A stretch of 14,337 nucleotides of DNA, taken from contig JAURXW010000071.1 of NCBI GenBank assembly GCA_030654205.1, positions 1 to 14,337 on the forward strand. Direction: 5' to 3'. A model generated the notes under the pieces. It made no database searches. It saw only the letters and a list, made by a program, of their open reading frames with translations, and had not been told where the DNA came from. Both the position numbers and the translations under genes were made by a program. This document shows positions 1 through 6,682 of the stretch, one piece after another (position 1 is the first letter of the stretch; each line of letters begins with the position of its first letter). The DNA is from Bacteriovorax sp. (GTDB taxonomy: Bacteria; Bdellovibrionota; Bacteriovoracia; Bacteriovoracales; Bacteriovoracaceae).

Positions 1-564
1 TTTTTTTAAAATATCATTTATGGATAATCTTAAATCCATAAAGCGAGTTTGTTCAGGGGCAATTGCCGAAATTTTTTTTAAACCAAGCTTTAGAAAAATG
101 CTTTTGAGTTTATTTATTACCTCTATACCTGGCATATAAGGCTGCAACCTCAAAGAAATTAAAGGCGTATTTTTTTGCAATATATCGTTAATAGCTTCTA
201 TTATTTTCGCTAGCTGACCACTAGCTAATAATTCTGGAGAAATAGACCATTGTCGAATGACTCCTTGTTTGAATCCGAAAACACGAGAAGTTTCAACATA
301 GACAATGAGCTGGAAAGATAAATCCTTTTGTTCATTACTGAACTGAAAAAGATAAAATGGATTATCCTGTTCTTCAGCATATAAATAAGAATTCCAAAAA
401 GTGAGCTTGGGCCAAGTTATTTGATGCTTTATATATTGATCATCACTGGCTTCAGTGGTGGATGTATTTTGAAAGCGAAGTAAGTCTTCAAAAGTTTTAT
501 TTTCTAAACCAAAATTAGAAGAAAAATAGATCTCAAAGTCTTCAACTTTTTGTTTAATCTTCAA
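1..564 (-). CDS. FemAB/FemX-like aminoacyl- or acyltransferase, N-terminal part (runs off left edge)
   Basis: An uninterrupted minus-strand reading frame of 188 codons is open to the window edge, so the C-terminal half is missing. The chosen start is a TTG at 564-562, preceded by AGGA eight bases upstream; no ATG lies nearby. The visible protein begins LKIKQKVEDFEIYFSS. Its last 80 or so residues have the layout of the first FemAB (GNAT-like) subdomain: a helix ending in LISLRLQPY, an L..LGLKKIS turn, then APEQTRFMDLRLS.NDILKK. This resembles the P..T..lDL...e.il segment of FemX-type lipid II:glycine glycyltransferases. Known family members transfer an amino acid from aminoacyl-tRNA to peptidoglycan precursors, and some relatives act on other acyl donors. 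The gene is divergent from the carrier-protein operon and shares its control region. The family assignment is by pattern only, and the substrate is unknown. Confidence 0.6.
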   Translation of the reverse strand, partial: MKIKQKVEDFEIYFSSNFGLENKTFEDLLRFQNTSTTEASDDQYIKHQITWPKLTFWNSYLYAEEQDNPFYLFQFSNEQKDLSFQLIVYVETSRVFGFKQGVIRQWSISPELLASGQLAKIIEAINDILQKNTPLISLRLQPYMPGIEVINKLKSIFLKLGLKKISAIAPEQTRFMDLRLSINDILKK

Positions 565-591
565 GAGTTAATTCCTAAAAAGGTCGTTAAA

Positions 592-620
592 ATATTAATT
601 TAATAGAGAGTGCCCATCAA
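592..620 (-). promoter_or_regulatory. Candidate sigma70-type promoter for the FemAB-like gene
   Basis: Read on the minus strand, TTGATG (620-615) and TAATAT (597-592) are separated by 17 bases. Each box matches four of six consensus positions. The expected transcription start would be about 20 bases before the TTG start codon, leaving room for the AGGA ribosome site. The assignment is a visual match only, and the region is AT-rich enough for chance matches. Confidence 0.33.
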
Positions 621-669
621 AGCAATATGGGCCATTTATAGTCATTTTTAACGCCGATTAAGTGCCCAT
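609..669. repeat. Short repeated half-sites AGTGCCCAT / ATGGGC in the divergent control region
   Basis: AGTGCCCAT occurs at 609-617 and again at 661-669 as a perfect 9-bp direct repeat. The inverted core ATGGGC lies between them at 627-632, so GCCCAT and ATGGGC flank a 9-base loop at 618-626. Three copies within about 60 bp, one of them overlapping the candidate minus-strand -35 box, could be regulator-binding half-sites. No known regulator is recognised. Confidence 0.35.
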
Positions 670-699
670 ATAAGTTTTGCACTAATATTGACCTAAAAT

Positions 700-729
700 G
701 CATATTGCGTTAAGCTACGCGCAGTATGT
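700..729. promoter_or_regulatory. Imperfect inverted repeat (hairpin or operator) upstream of the carrier-protein operon
   Basis: GCATATTGCG at 700-709 can pair with CGCAGTATGT at 720-729 around an inner ten bases. As RNA the stem holds canonical pairs at C701-G728, A702-T727, T703-A726, A704-T725, T706-A723, G707-C722, C708-G721 and G709-C720. G·U wobbles occur at 700/729, 705/724 and 710/719. No T-run follows directly, so it does not look like an intrinsic terminator. It could be an operator or lie in a long leader. Confidence 0.35.
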
Positions 730-753
730 CATTTATGTGTTTAACTAATTAAT

Positions 754-772
754 TTAAGTATAAAATACTTAA
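754..772. promoter_or_regulatory. Perfect AT-rich palindrome containing a -10-like box upstream of the carrier-protein operon
   Basis: TTAAGTAT-AAA-ATACTTAA is a perfect 8-bp inverted repeat with a 3-base spacer. A -10-like TATAAA (759-764) sits inside it, 43 bases before the ATG at 808. The -35 position (about 736-741) is poor. A dimeric regulator bound here would cover the promoter, and a weak -35 would also suit activator dependence. TTAACTA is repeated just outside and inside the dyad (741-747 and 769-775). The role is inferred from position and symmetry. Confidence 0.42.
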
Positions 773-807
773 CTAAACAAAATACCCATGATAGGTAAGG
801 CGGGACT

Positions 808-1047
808 ATGCACGTAGATAAAATTAAAAATATTCTTGATAAGCACGCTCGGCTAGCTGTTGATATTAATTCTCTTAAAGTGGATAGTGATTTGTATGCA
901 GCCGGCTTAACTTCACTTACGACAGTGAATTTAATGTTGGCCCTGGAAGATCAATTTGATGTTGAATTTTCTGATTCAATGCTTGGGCGTAAAACATTTC
1001 AAAGTATTCTATCTATCTCTGAGGCAATTGATGAGTTATTACATTAA
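808..1047 (+). CDS. Acyl carrier protein-like (aminoacyl) carrier protein
   Basis: A 79-residue protein of typical carrier-protein length. The phosphopantetheine attachment site is most likely Ser36 in AAGLTSLTTVN, where the usual D-S-L is T-S-L. It is preceded by the D-S-D-L-Y-AAGL helix-entry segment and followed by the VNLMLALEDQF helix II. Carrier proteins served by amino acid:[carrier protein] ligases are small free-standing proteins encoded near the ligase, and such a ligase gene lies two genes downstream (2250). The predicted role is to hold an amino acid as a thioester on a 4'-phosphopantetheine arm in the cytoplasm. The start is ATG with AAGG at 797-800. It is the first gene of the operon, and its 3' end overlaps the next gene by 17 bases, implying translational coupling. 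No phosphopantetheinyl transferase is in the window. Confidence 0.9.
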   Translation: MHVDKIKNILDKHARLAVDINSLKVDSDLYAAGLTSLTTVNLMLALEDQFDVEFSDSMLGRKTFQSILSISEAIDELLH

Positions 1048-2221
1048 AAACAATTCTCGGACATTGTCTGATCTTGAACCATTGATTGAAAAGATTAAAA
1101 TAATCGGCAAGGATATCATTGCCGTTCATGCTGATAATGTTGATCAGGAAGCTCGATTTCCACTAGAAGCTATTAATGCTTTAAAAAATGAAAAATTATT
1201 AAGTTGTTACGTTCCAGTTGAACTTGGAGGGATGGGGCTTTCGGTTTTAGAAGTTTCTAAAATTTGTGAGGTAATCGGTGCTTTTTGCAGTTCAACGGCC
1301 ATGATCTTTGCCATGCACCAGATTCAGGCCGCAATTATTGTTCATCATGGACTGAGTTCTAAGTTTTTTGAAAGCTATGCCAAAGAATTAGTTGAGAAAC
1401 AATTTTTACTTGCTTCGGCCACTACAGAATTGGGAATTGGTGGAGATGTCCGCTCAAGTATTTGCGCACCATCATTTTCCGAAAATTTTTTAAGACTTGA
1501 AAAACAAGCTTCAGTCATTTCTTATGGGGCCTATGCTGATGCCATTTTGGTTACTTGTCGAAAATCAAGCGAAGCTTCTAGAAATGATCAAATTGAAATT
1601 TTAGTGAAAAAAGAAGATTACACACTTAAAGAATTATCAGGCTGGGATACGCTTGGCTTTAGAGGAACATGCAGTAACGGTTTTGTTTTAAATGCCAAAT
1701 GTAATATTGAACAAATTCTTCCTGTTGATTATGCAGAAATTCACAGAATAACCATGCATCCTTTCGCTCATAGTGTATGGGCAGCTCTATGGCTTGGAAT
1801 TGCCAGTGAATCAGTTCGACTTGCAAGAAGTGCCGTCAGAATAGAAGCAAGAAAAAATCCAGACTTACTTCCACCATCAGCTCTTAGATTAGCAGAAGTA
1901 GATTCAGTTCTTTTTTCAATGCGAGGGGGAAGCTACCAAGCAATAAATGAATATCAGCAATACTTAACGGATAAAAATGCGGAAGCGTTTACTAATTTTG
2001 GTTTTACGAGTCGGATAAATAATTTAAAAATAACATCTTCACAATTAATTATTGAAATTGTCGGAAAATCAATGCTGATTTGTGGAATTTCTGGATACCG
2101 AAACGATTCTAAATTAAGCTTGGGACGATTGTTAAGAGATGCCTATGGTGCTTCGTTAATGGTTAATAACGACCGGATATTGGGACAAAGTGCGATGACG
2201 CAAATTATGCAACGAGATTAA
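1031..2221 (+). CDS. Acyl-CoA dehydrogenase-like flavoprotein, probably acting on a carrier-bound acyl group
   Basis: The ATG at 1031 with GAGG six bases upstream gives 396 residues. An upstream in-frame ATG at 956 would add 25 residues lying inside the carrier-protein gene and is less likely. The order fits the acyl-CoA dehydrogenase fold: an N-terminal helical domain (about 1-120, with VPVELGGMGL), a FAD-binding beta domain with ATTELGIGGD (130-139) and W.TLGFRGTCS (205-215), then a C-terminal helical domain. Near the C-terminus RDAYGASLMVNNDRIL (369-384) aligns with RDA....YEGTNEIQ, so the usual catalytic Glu position appears to be Val378. Some ACADs oxidise aminoacyl groups on carrier proteins (prolyl-S-PCP oxidases). 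The neighbours, a carrier protein and an aminoacyl ligase, suggest such a substrate here. Beta-oxidation is less likely, and the reaction itself is not determined. Confidence 0.85.
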   Translation: MSYYIKNNSRTLSDLEPLIEKIKIIGKDIIAVHADNVDQEARFPLEAINALKNEKLLSCYVPVELGGMGLSVLEVSKICEVIGAFCSSTAMIFAMHQIQAAIIVHHGLSSKFFESYAKELVEKQFLLASATTELGIGGDVRSSICAPSFSENFLRLEKQASVISYGAYADAILVTCRKSSEASRNDQIEILVKKEDYTLKELSGWDTLGFRGTCSNGFVLNAKCNIEQILPVDYAEIHRITMHPFAHSVWAALWLGIASESVRLARSAVRIEARKNPDLLPPSALRLAEVDSVLFSMRGGSYQAINEYQQYLTDKNAEAFTNFGFTSRINNLKITSSQLIIEIVGKSMLICGISGYRNDSKLSLGRLLRDAYGASLMVNNDRILGQSAMTQIMQRD

Positions 2222-2249
2222 TTAATAAAATCGATATCGAGAACTTTAA

Positions 2250-3170
2250 ATGTGTGAATCAAAAAAACATGAATCTTATCTAAAATATAGAGATGAATTA
2301 ATCGAGGCCGGATTATTAATTCCATCTGGAGTTCAGGGCGTTTTTGGCAGAAATAAAACCTTTGAGAAAGTAGTCGCTGCTTTTGAAAATTATGTTTCCA
2401 AAATGGCCAGTGAGCGAAAATGTGAAGTTGTAAGTTTTTCACCAATTTTAAATCGAGCTCATTATTTAAAAACAGAACATGTTTATAATTTTCCAGATCT
2501 TTTGGGGTCTATCCATAGCTTTAAAAAACGCGAACCAGAACAAGCTGAGATGATTAGAAAATTAAATGATAATGAAGACTGGACGCGGGATCTTGATCCC
2601 ACAGATGTCATGATGACTCCGGCCGCTTGTTATCCTGTTTATCCTGCCAACTCTGGAACACTTCCATTGGGTGGAAAAACAATTGATCTAACAGGTCACG
2701 TTTTTCGTCATGAACCATCGGATGATCCGGCACGGATGCAAATATTTAGACAAAGAGAATTTGTCCGGTTGGGTACAGCTGATGAAGCCCGTGAGCACCG
2801 CGATTATTGGATAAAAATGGGAAAAATTATATTGGATTCAATAGGCCTCAAGGTAAAAGTTGTTGTTGCTAATGATCCATTTTTTGGTCGCGGCGGACGT
2901 CTTCGCAAGGCCACACAACGTGAACAAGATTTAAAACATGAATTTATAATTCCAATTTGTTCTGAGGAAGATCCAACGGCAATTGCTTCTTGCAATTACC
3001 ATCTGGATAGCTTTGGTTCTAAGTTTGATATTAAAACGGACAATGGAGATATTGCTCATAGTTCATGCATCGGTTTTGGTCTTGAGCGCGTGGCCCTTGC
3101 CCTTTTTAAAACTCACGGAATAGAAATGGGGAAGTGGCCGAGTGAAGTTTTAAATATACTTGAACTATAA
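2250..3170 (+). CDS. Amino acid:[carrier protein] ligase (aaCL), seryl-tRNA synthetase-like
   Basis: 306 residues forming a stand-alone class II aminoacyl-tRNA synthetase catalytic core without the N-terminal tRNA-binding coiled coil of SerRS. Motif 2 is visible as FRHEPSDDPARMQIFRQREF (152-171) and motif 3 as GFGLERVALALF (275-286). Probable zinc ligands are Cys127 (PAACYPVYP), Glu170 (QREFVRLG) and Cys273 (SSCIGFG). The 103-residue spacing of the last two equals that of the Glu176/Cys279 pair described for the Bradyrhizobium aaCL. Characterised aaCLs adenylate Gly or Ala and load it on the phosphopantetheine of a small carrier protein instead of tRNA. The partner is very likely the carrier protein at 808-1047. 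ATG start; the gene begins 28 bases after the flavoprotein stop. Amino acid choice cannot be read from the sequence by eye. Confidence 0.92.
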   Translation: MCESKKHESYLKYRDELIEAGLLIPSGVQGVFGRNKTFEKVVAAFENYVSKMASERKCEVVSFSPILNRAHYLKTEHVYNFPDLLGSIHSFKKREPEQAEMIRKLNDNEDWTRDLDPTDVMMTPAACYPVYPANSGTLPLGGKTIDLTGHVFRHEPSDDPARMQIFRQREFVRLGTADEAREHRDYWIKMGKIILDSIGLKVKVVVANDPFFGRGGRLRKATQREQDLKHEFIIPICSEEDPTAIASCNYHLDSFGSKFDIKTDNGDIAHSSCIGFGLERVALALFKTHGIEMGKWPSEVLNILEL

Positions 3171-3184
3171 CGGAATGAGTTTTT

Positions 3185-4162
3185 ATGAAAAAAATTCTAA
3201 ATTTAGATCCTAATAATTATTCTCGTCATTTAATACATGGCCCTGGAAGAACTTGGGCCGAAACAAATTGTTATACAGATGTTTTAATTGAACAAATACA
3301 TGCTTTAGGCCACGAGCCGATTGCCGCTCTTTCGTTTACTTTGCGAGCAGATTTTGAAGGGGATCAGTGGACTTTTTTTAAAATTCCTCACTCAGATTTA
3401 ATTGATCTTTATGGGTTAGACATTCAAGAGTTGGCCGTTTGGCGTCCCATTGTTGTTCATATCGAAGAGCTAATAAATCGAGGAAGTATTCCAGTTTTGG
3501 AGCTCGATTCTTTTTTTCTTCCAGATACTGCCGGGACAGCTTATCAAATTGCCCATGTGAAATCGAGTGTCTCAGTTAACTATATCGATGTTACTAATTT
3601 AAAGCTTGGGTATTTTCATAACCAAGGTTATCACGAATTGAATGGCCAAAACTTTATTGATATTTTTCAATTGAATAAATTAGTTCATGAGCGCATATTG
3701 CCCCCTTATTTTGAGTTTATAAAAAGAGAGCGCGAAGTTCATTTATCGAAAAATGATATTTTTGAAGTTTCAAGAAATTTGTTGAAGCGAAACTTTGCAC
3801 TTATACCAAAAAATAATCCGTTCATTCAATTTAAAGAACGCTTTGTTATTGATCTTGAATGGCTGATGAAAGAAGAAGCTGAAGTTTTTCATGCTTACTC
3901 ATTTGCAACTCTTCGCCAATTTGGCTCATGTTTTGAATTAAGTGAAACTTATTTTCGGTGGCTAGGCTCGCAAACTAAAAGTGACATAGATTACTCGGGT
4001 ATAGCGGAATCTTTCAAAAATATTTCTGATACGGCCAAAACTTATCAGTTTCAATTGGCGCGCGCCTTAGCAAGAAAAAAGACACTTGATCTTTCGGCCT
4101 TAGATTCTATGATGTTATCATGGGAAAAAGGTATGAGTGAAATCAATGAGTGTTTAACTTGA
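3185..4162 (+). CDS. DUF1839 family protein, candidate papain-like (BtrH-type) aminoacyl transferase
   Basis: 325 residues with the signature stretches of DUF1839: ETNCYTDVLIEQIHALG (26-42), ADFEGDQWTFFK (55-66), ELDSFFLPDTAGTAY..AHVK (106-125) and GYFHNQGYHEL (142-152). The second half is helical with no recognised motif. The arrangement is an early Cys in xxCY.D followed by a helix, a D-F-LP stretch, and then a His (H124). It resembles the N-terminal domain of BtrH, which moves an acyl group from an acyl carrier protein to an aminoglycoside amine. Cys29 and His124 would then be catalytic, with Asp135 or Asp108 as helper. The resemblance is my reading of short patterns, not a search result. 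ATG start, 14 bases after the ligase. The neighbours supply an aminoacyl-carrier donor, which supports a transferase role. Confidence 0.85.
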   Translation: MKKILNLDPNNYSRHLIHGPGRTWAETNCYTDVLIEQIHALGHEPIAALSFTLRADFEGDQWTFFKIPHSDLIDLYGLDIQELAVWRPIVVHIEELINRGSIPVLELDSFFLPDTAGTAYQIAHVKSSVSVNYIDVTNLKLGYFHNQGYHELNGQNFIDIFQLNKLVHERILPPYFEFIKREREVHLSKNDIFEVSRNLLKRNFALIPKNNPFIQFKERFVIDLEWLMKEEAEVFHAYSFATLRQFGSCFELSETYFRWLGSQTKSDIDYSGIAESFKNISDTAKTYQFQLARALARKKTLDLSALDSMMLSWEKGMSEINECLT

Positions 4163-6681
4163 ATGCAGAAATATCTCTTAAAAATAATTGGCAAATTTTA
4201 AAATCAGAGTCTGGAAAATATCTAGCACCCGCTGACATTGATAGAAAGCAAATTGAATGGATAAATGCCATTGTTCCAGGAACAGTTGCTCAAGCTCTTG
4301 GTACAAAGCTAGAAGAGAATCTTCAACTTGATAGTTTTGATTGGTGGTACCATACTTCGTTTACTACAAATGATTTAGTTGATGGTTCGCGCGTATTTCT
4401 TAACTTTTTAGGGCTTGCTACTTTTGCCGAGGTTTGGCTTAATGGTGAGCTCATTTTAAGTTCCAAAAATATGTTTGTTGCTTCTCGGTGTGATGTGACT
4501 GCTTTAATTGAGAAAAATAACGAAATTTATATTTGTTTTCATTCTATAGAACGCGAATTAAAAAATAAAACCCCACGGCCACGTTGGAAAACAAATTTGG
4601 TTAATAATCAAAATTTGCGATTTATCCGTACAAGCCTCTTGGGAAGAATTCCAGGATGGACGCCTGCGATCCAAGCAATTGGACCTTGGAAAGAAATCAC
4701 TCTAGAGATTATAAAAGAAACATCAATTGAACTTACAAGCATGCAAAGCAATCTAGTAGATACTTCCGGAGAGATAAATCTTGAAGCAAAAATTAATTAT
4801 TTTGGATCTGAGCGAATCCATTCTGCGAGCATTATTGTTGACGAAAAATCATATCCACTAATATTAGGCAAGGAAGAAAATTCTCTAGTTCTTATTAAAT
4901 CTAAAGTTGAAATAATAAATGTCCCGTTATGGTGGCCACATACTCACGGCGATCCAACATTATTAAGCTGCCGAATTGAGTTATTGGCGGATAATCGAGT
5001 TATCACAATTGACTGTGGGAAAGTTGGATTTAAATCAATAAAGCTAAATCGGCAAAATGGGTTAGTAGAGTTTCAAGTAAATAATATACCTATTTTTTGC
5101 AGAGGGGCGTGCTGGACAACTAATGATTTTATTTCTTTAGTCGGTGATAAAGCTGATTTAGAAAAATCATTACAATTGGCCGTTAATAGCGGTTTAAATA
5201 TGTTTCGCGTTGGTGGAACAATGGTTTATGAGTCGGACGATTTTTATCGTATGTGCGATCACTATGGAATTTTGATCTGGCAGGATTTTATGTTTGCGAA
5301 TATGGATTATCCTGTCTTAGATTTAGACTTTAAAAATGAAATTGAATCAGAGGCAATATATCAAATTAAGCGCTTACAAAAATATGTGAGCTTAAGTGTT
5401 TATTGTGGTGGAAGTGAAATTGAGCAGCAAGCAGCGATGATGGGCCTTCCCAAAAGCGATTGGAGTAATGATTTTTTTAAAGATACACTTCCTACTTTGA
5501 TTAATAAGCACCATACAGGTATTCCATATTTTCCTTCGAGTCCTTGTGAAGGGGCCCTCCCGATTCATCTTTCTATTGGGATCTCTCATTATTATGGAGT
5601 TGGGGCCTATAAAAGAAATATAAGCGAAGTCAAACATGCAAATGTTAAATTTGCTGCCGAATGTTTAGGATTTTCTAATGTCCCAATGGATGAAACTTTA
5701 AAAGTTTTAGGTAAAGGTCAAATCCCTCCTCCTCATTCTCCTCTTTGGAAATCTCAAGTTCCTCGTGACACAGGTGCTGGTTGGGATTTTGAGGATATAA
5801 GAGATTTTTATTTTGAAAAACTTTTCAATATTGATCCAATAGAATTAAGAAGCCACGATCTAAGTCGTTACTTAGAAATTTCTAGAGTTGTTTCAGGTGA
5901 AGTGATGAAACGAGTTTTTTCTGAATGGAGAAAAGCTGGAAGTGTTTGTAGAGGTGGTCTGGTTTGGTTTTTTAGAGATCTTACTCCTGGAGCGGGTTGG
6001 GGAATTGTAGATAGTTTGGGGTATCCCAAAGCCGTTTGGTATGATTTAAAAAGAGTTTGGGCAAAGCAAGCCGTTTTACTGACGGATGAGGGATTAGATG
6101 GAATACAAGTTCATCTATTAAATGAAACAGCAATTTCCTTGAAAGGAATTCTTGAAGTAGATTTTTTTATTCATCAAAAAATACGCTCAGGTCACGTTCG
6201 TCACTCTATAGAACTAGTCCCAAGAGAGTCAATCACATTAAATGTTGATGAATTGCTAGGGCATTTCTCCGATCATAATAATGTTTATCGCTTTGGTCCA
6301 GCTAAGTACGATGTCATTAGAGCTTCTCTAAAATGCGCTCAAACCAGTGAACTAATCAGTGAAGCATTTTATTTTCCGACTGGATTAAATCTTGCCTTTG
6401 CTGAAGCAGAAGGAGTTCAGGTTGAAATAGATTTTGTTTCCCAAAATGAAATTATTGTAACTGTGTCCACCACCATTTTTTTACAAAATGCTTATTTGTC
6501 ATGTCATGGTTATTTAGCTGAAGATAACTACTTCCATATGGCACCTAATCAAATTAGAAAGATAAAATTAACTAATATCGATTCAGCTATAATAAGTTCT
6601 TTAAAAGTTGAGCTCTCTGCTATTAACTTGCGAGAATCCATTTTAACTCGTGCTAGTTTTCCAAAAGTTTTGGGGAGTTGA
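4150..6681 (+). CDS. Glycoside hydrolase family 2 protein, beta-mannosidase-like
   Basis: About 843 residues, typical for GH2 beta-mannosidases. The order is a sugar-binding beta-sandwich (about 5-190, with VPGTVAQAL and VWLNGE), an immunoglobulin-like domain (190-300), a TIM barrel (300-600) and C-terminal beta domains. Barrel landmarks are FCRGACWTTND (316-326), MFRVGG, LIWQDFMFAN (375-384), YCGGSE with the presumed acid/base Glu423, and FAAECLGF with the presumed nucleophile Glu504. In active GH2 enzymes the acid/base is preceded by Asn (GNNE); here it is Ser422 (GGSE), so activity or specificity may differ. No signal peptide is seen, so it is probably cytoplasmic. The start is uncertain: GTG at 4150 overlaps the previous gene by 13 bases, while an in-frame TTG at 4159 overlaps its stop by 4. 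Its place in the operon suggests that a sugar or glycan is part of the pathway. Confidence 0.85.
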   Translation: MFNLNAEISLKNNWQILKSESGKYLAPADIDRKQIEWINAIVPGTVAQALGTKLEENLQLDSFDWWYHTSFTTNDLVDGSRVFLNFLGLATFAEVWLNGELILSSKNMFVASRCDVTALIEKNNEIYICFHSIERELKNKTPRPRWKTNLVNNQNLRFIRTSLLGRIPGWTPAIQAIGPWKEITLEIIKETSIELTSMQSNLVDTSGEINLEAKINYFGSERIHSASIIVDEKSYPLILGKEENSLVLIKSKVEIINVPLWWPHTHGDPTLLSCRIELLADNRVITIDCGKVGFKSIKLNRQNGLVEFQVNNIPIFCRGACWTTNDFISLVGDKADLEKSLQLAVNSGLNMFRVGGTMVYESDDFYRMCDHYGILIWQDFMFANMDYPVLDLDFKNEIESEAIYQIKRLQKYVSLSVYCGGSEIEQQAAMMGLPKSDWSNDFFKDTLPTLINKHHTGIPYFPSSPCEGALPIHLSIGISHYYGVGAYKRNISEVKHANVKFAAECLGFSNVPMDETLKVLGKGQIPPPHSPLWKSQVPRDTGAGWDFEDIRDFYFEKLFNIDPIELRSHDLSRYLEISRVVSGEVMKRVFSEWRKAGSVCRGGLVWFFRDLTPGAGWGIVDSLGYPKAVWYDLKRVWAKQAVLLTDEGLDGIQVHLLNETAISLKGILEVDFFIHQKIRSGHVRHSIELVPRESITLNVDELLGHFSDHNNVYRFGPAKYDVIRASLKCAQTSELISEAFYFPTGLNLAFAEAEGVQVEIDFVSQNEIIVTVSTTIFLQNAYLSCHGYLAEDNYFHMAPNQIRKIKLTNIDSAIISSLKVELSAINLRESILTRASFPKVLGS

Positions 6682-6682
6682 T

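Noticed and set aside
688..716. TTGACC -35 box as the main promoter of the carrier-protein operon
   Set aside because: The -35 box is good, but at 16-18 base spacing only TAAGCT-like sequence is found, a poor -10. It remains possible only with an activator.
956..1030. Upstream ATG at 956 for the flavoprotein
   Set aside because: The extra 25 residues lie wholly inside the carrier-protein gene and look like its out-of-frame translation; GAGG six bases before the ATG at 1031 supports the shorter form.
2250..3170. Calling this gene seryl-tRNA synthetase
   Set aside because: It is far too short, lacks the N-terminal tRNA-binding coiled coil, and has the Cys/Glu/Cys zinc pattern and neighbouring carrier protein of aaCLs.
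6650..6682. GTG start at 6650 for the double hydrolase
   Set aside because: It would overlap the GH2 gene by 32 bases without a clear ribosome site, whereas GGGGAG precedes the TTG at 6683. The GTG is not excluded.
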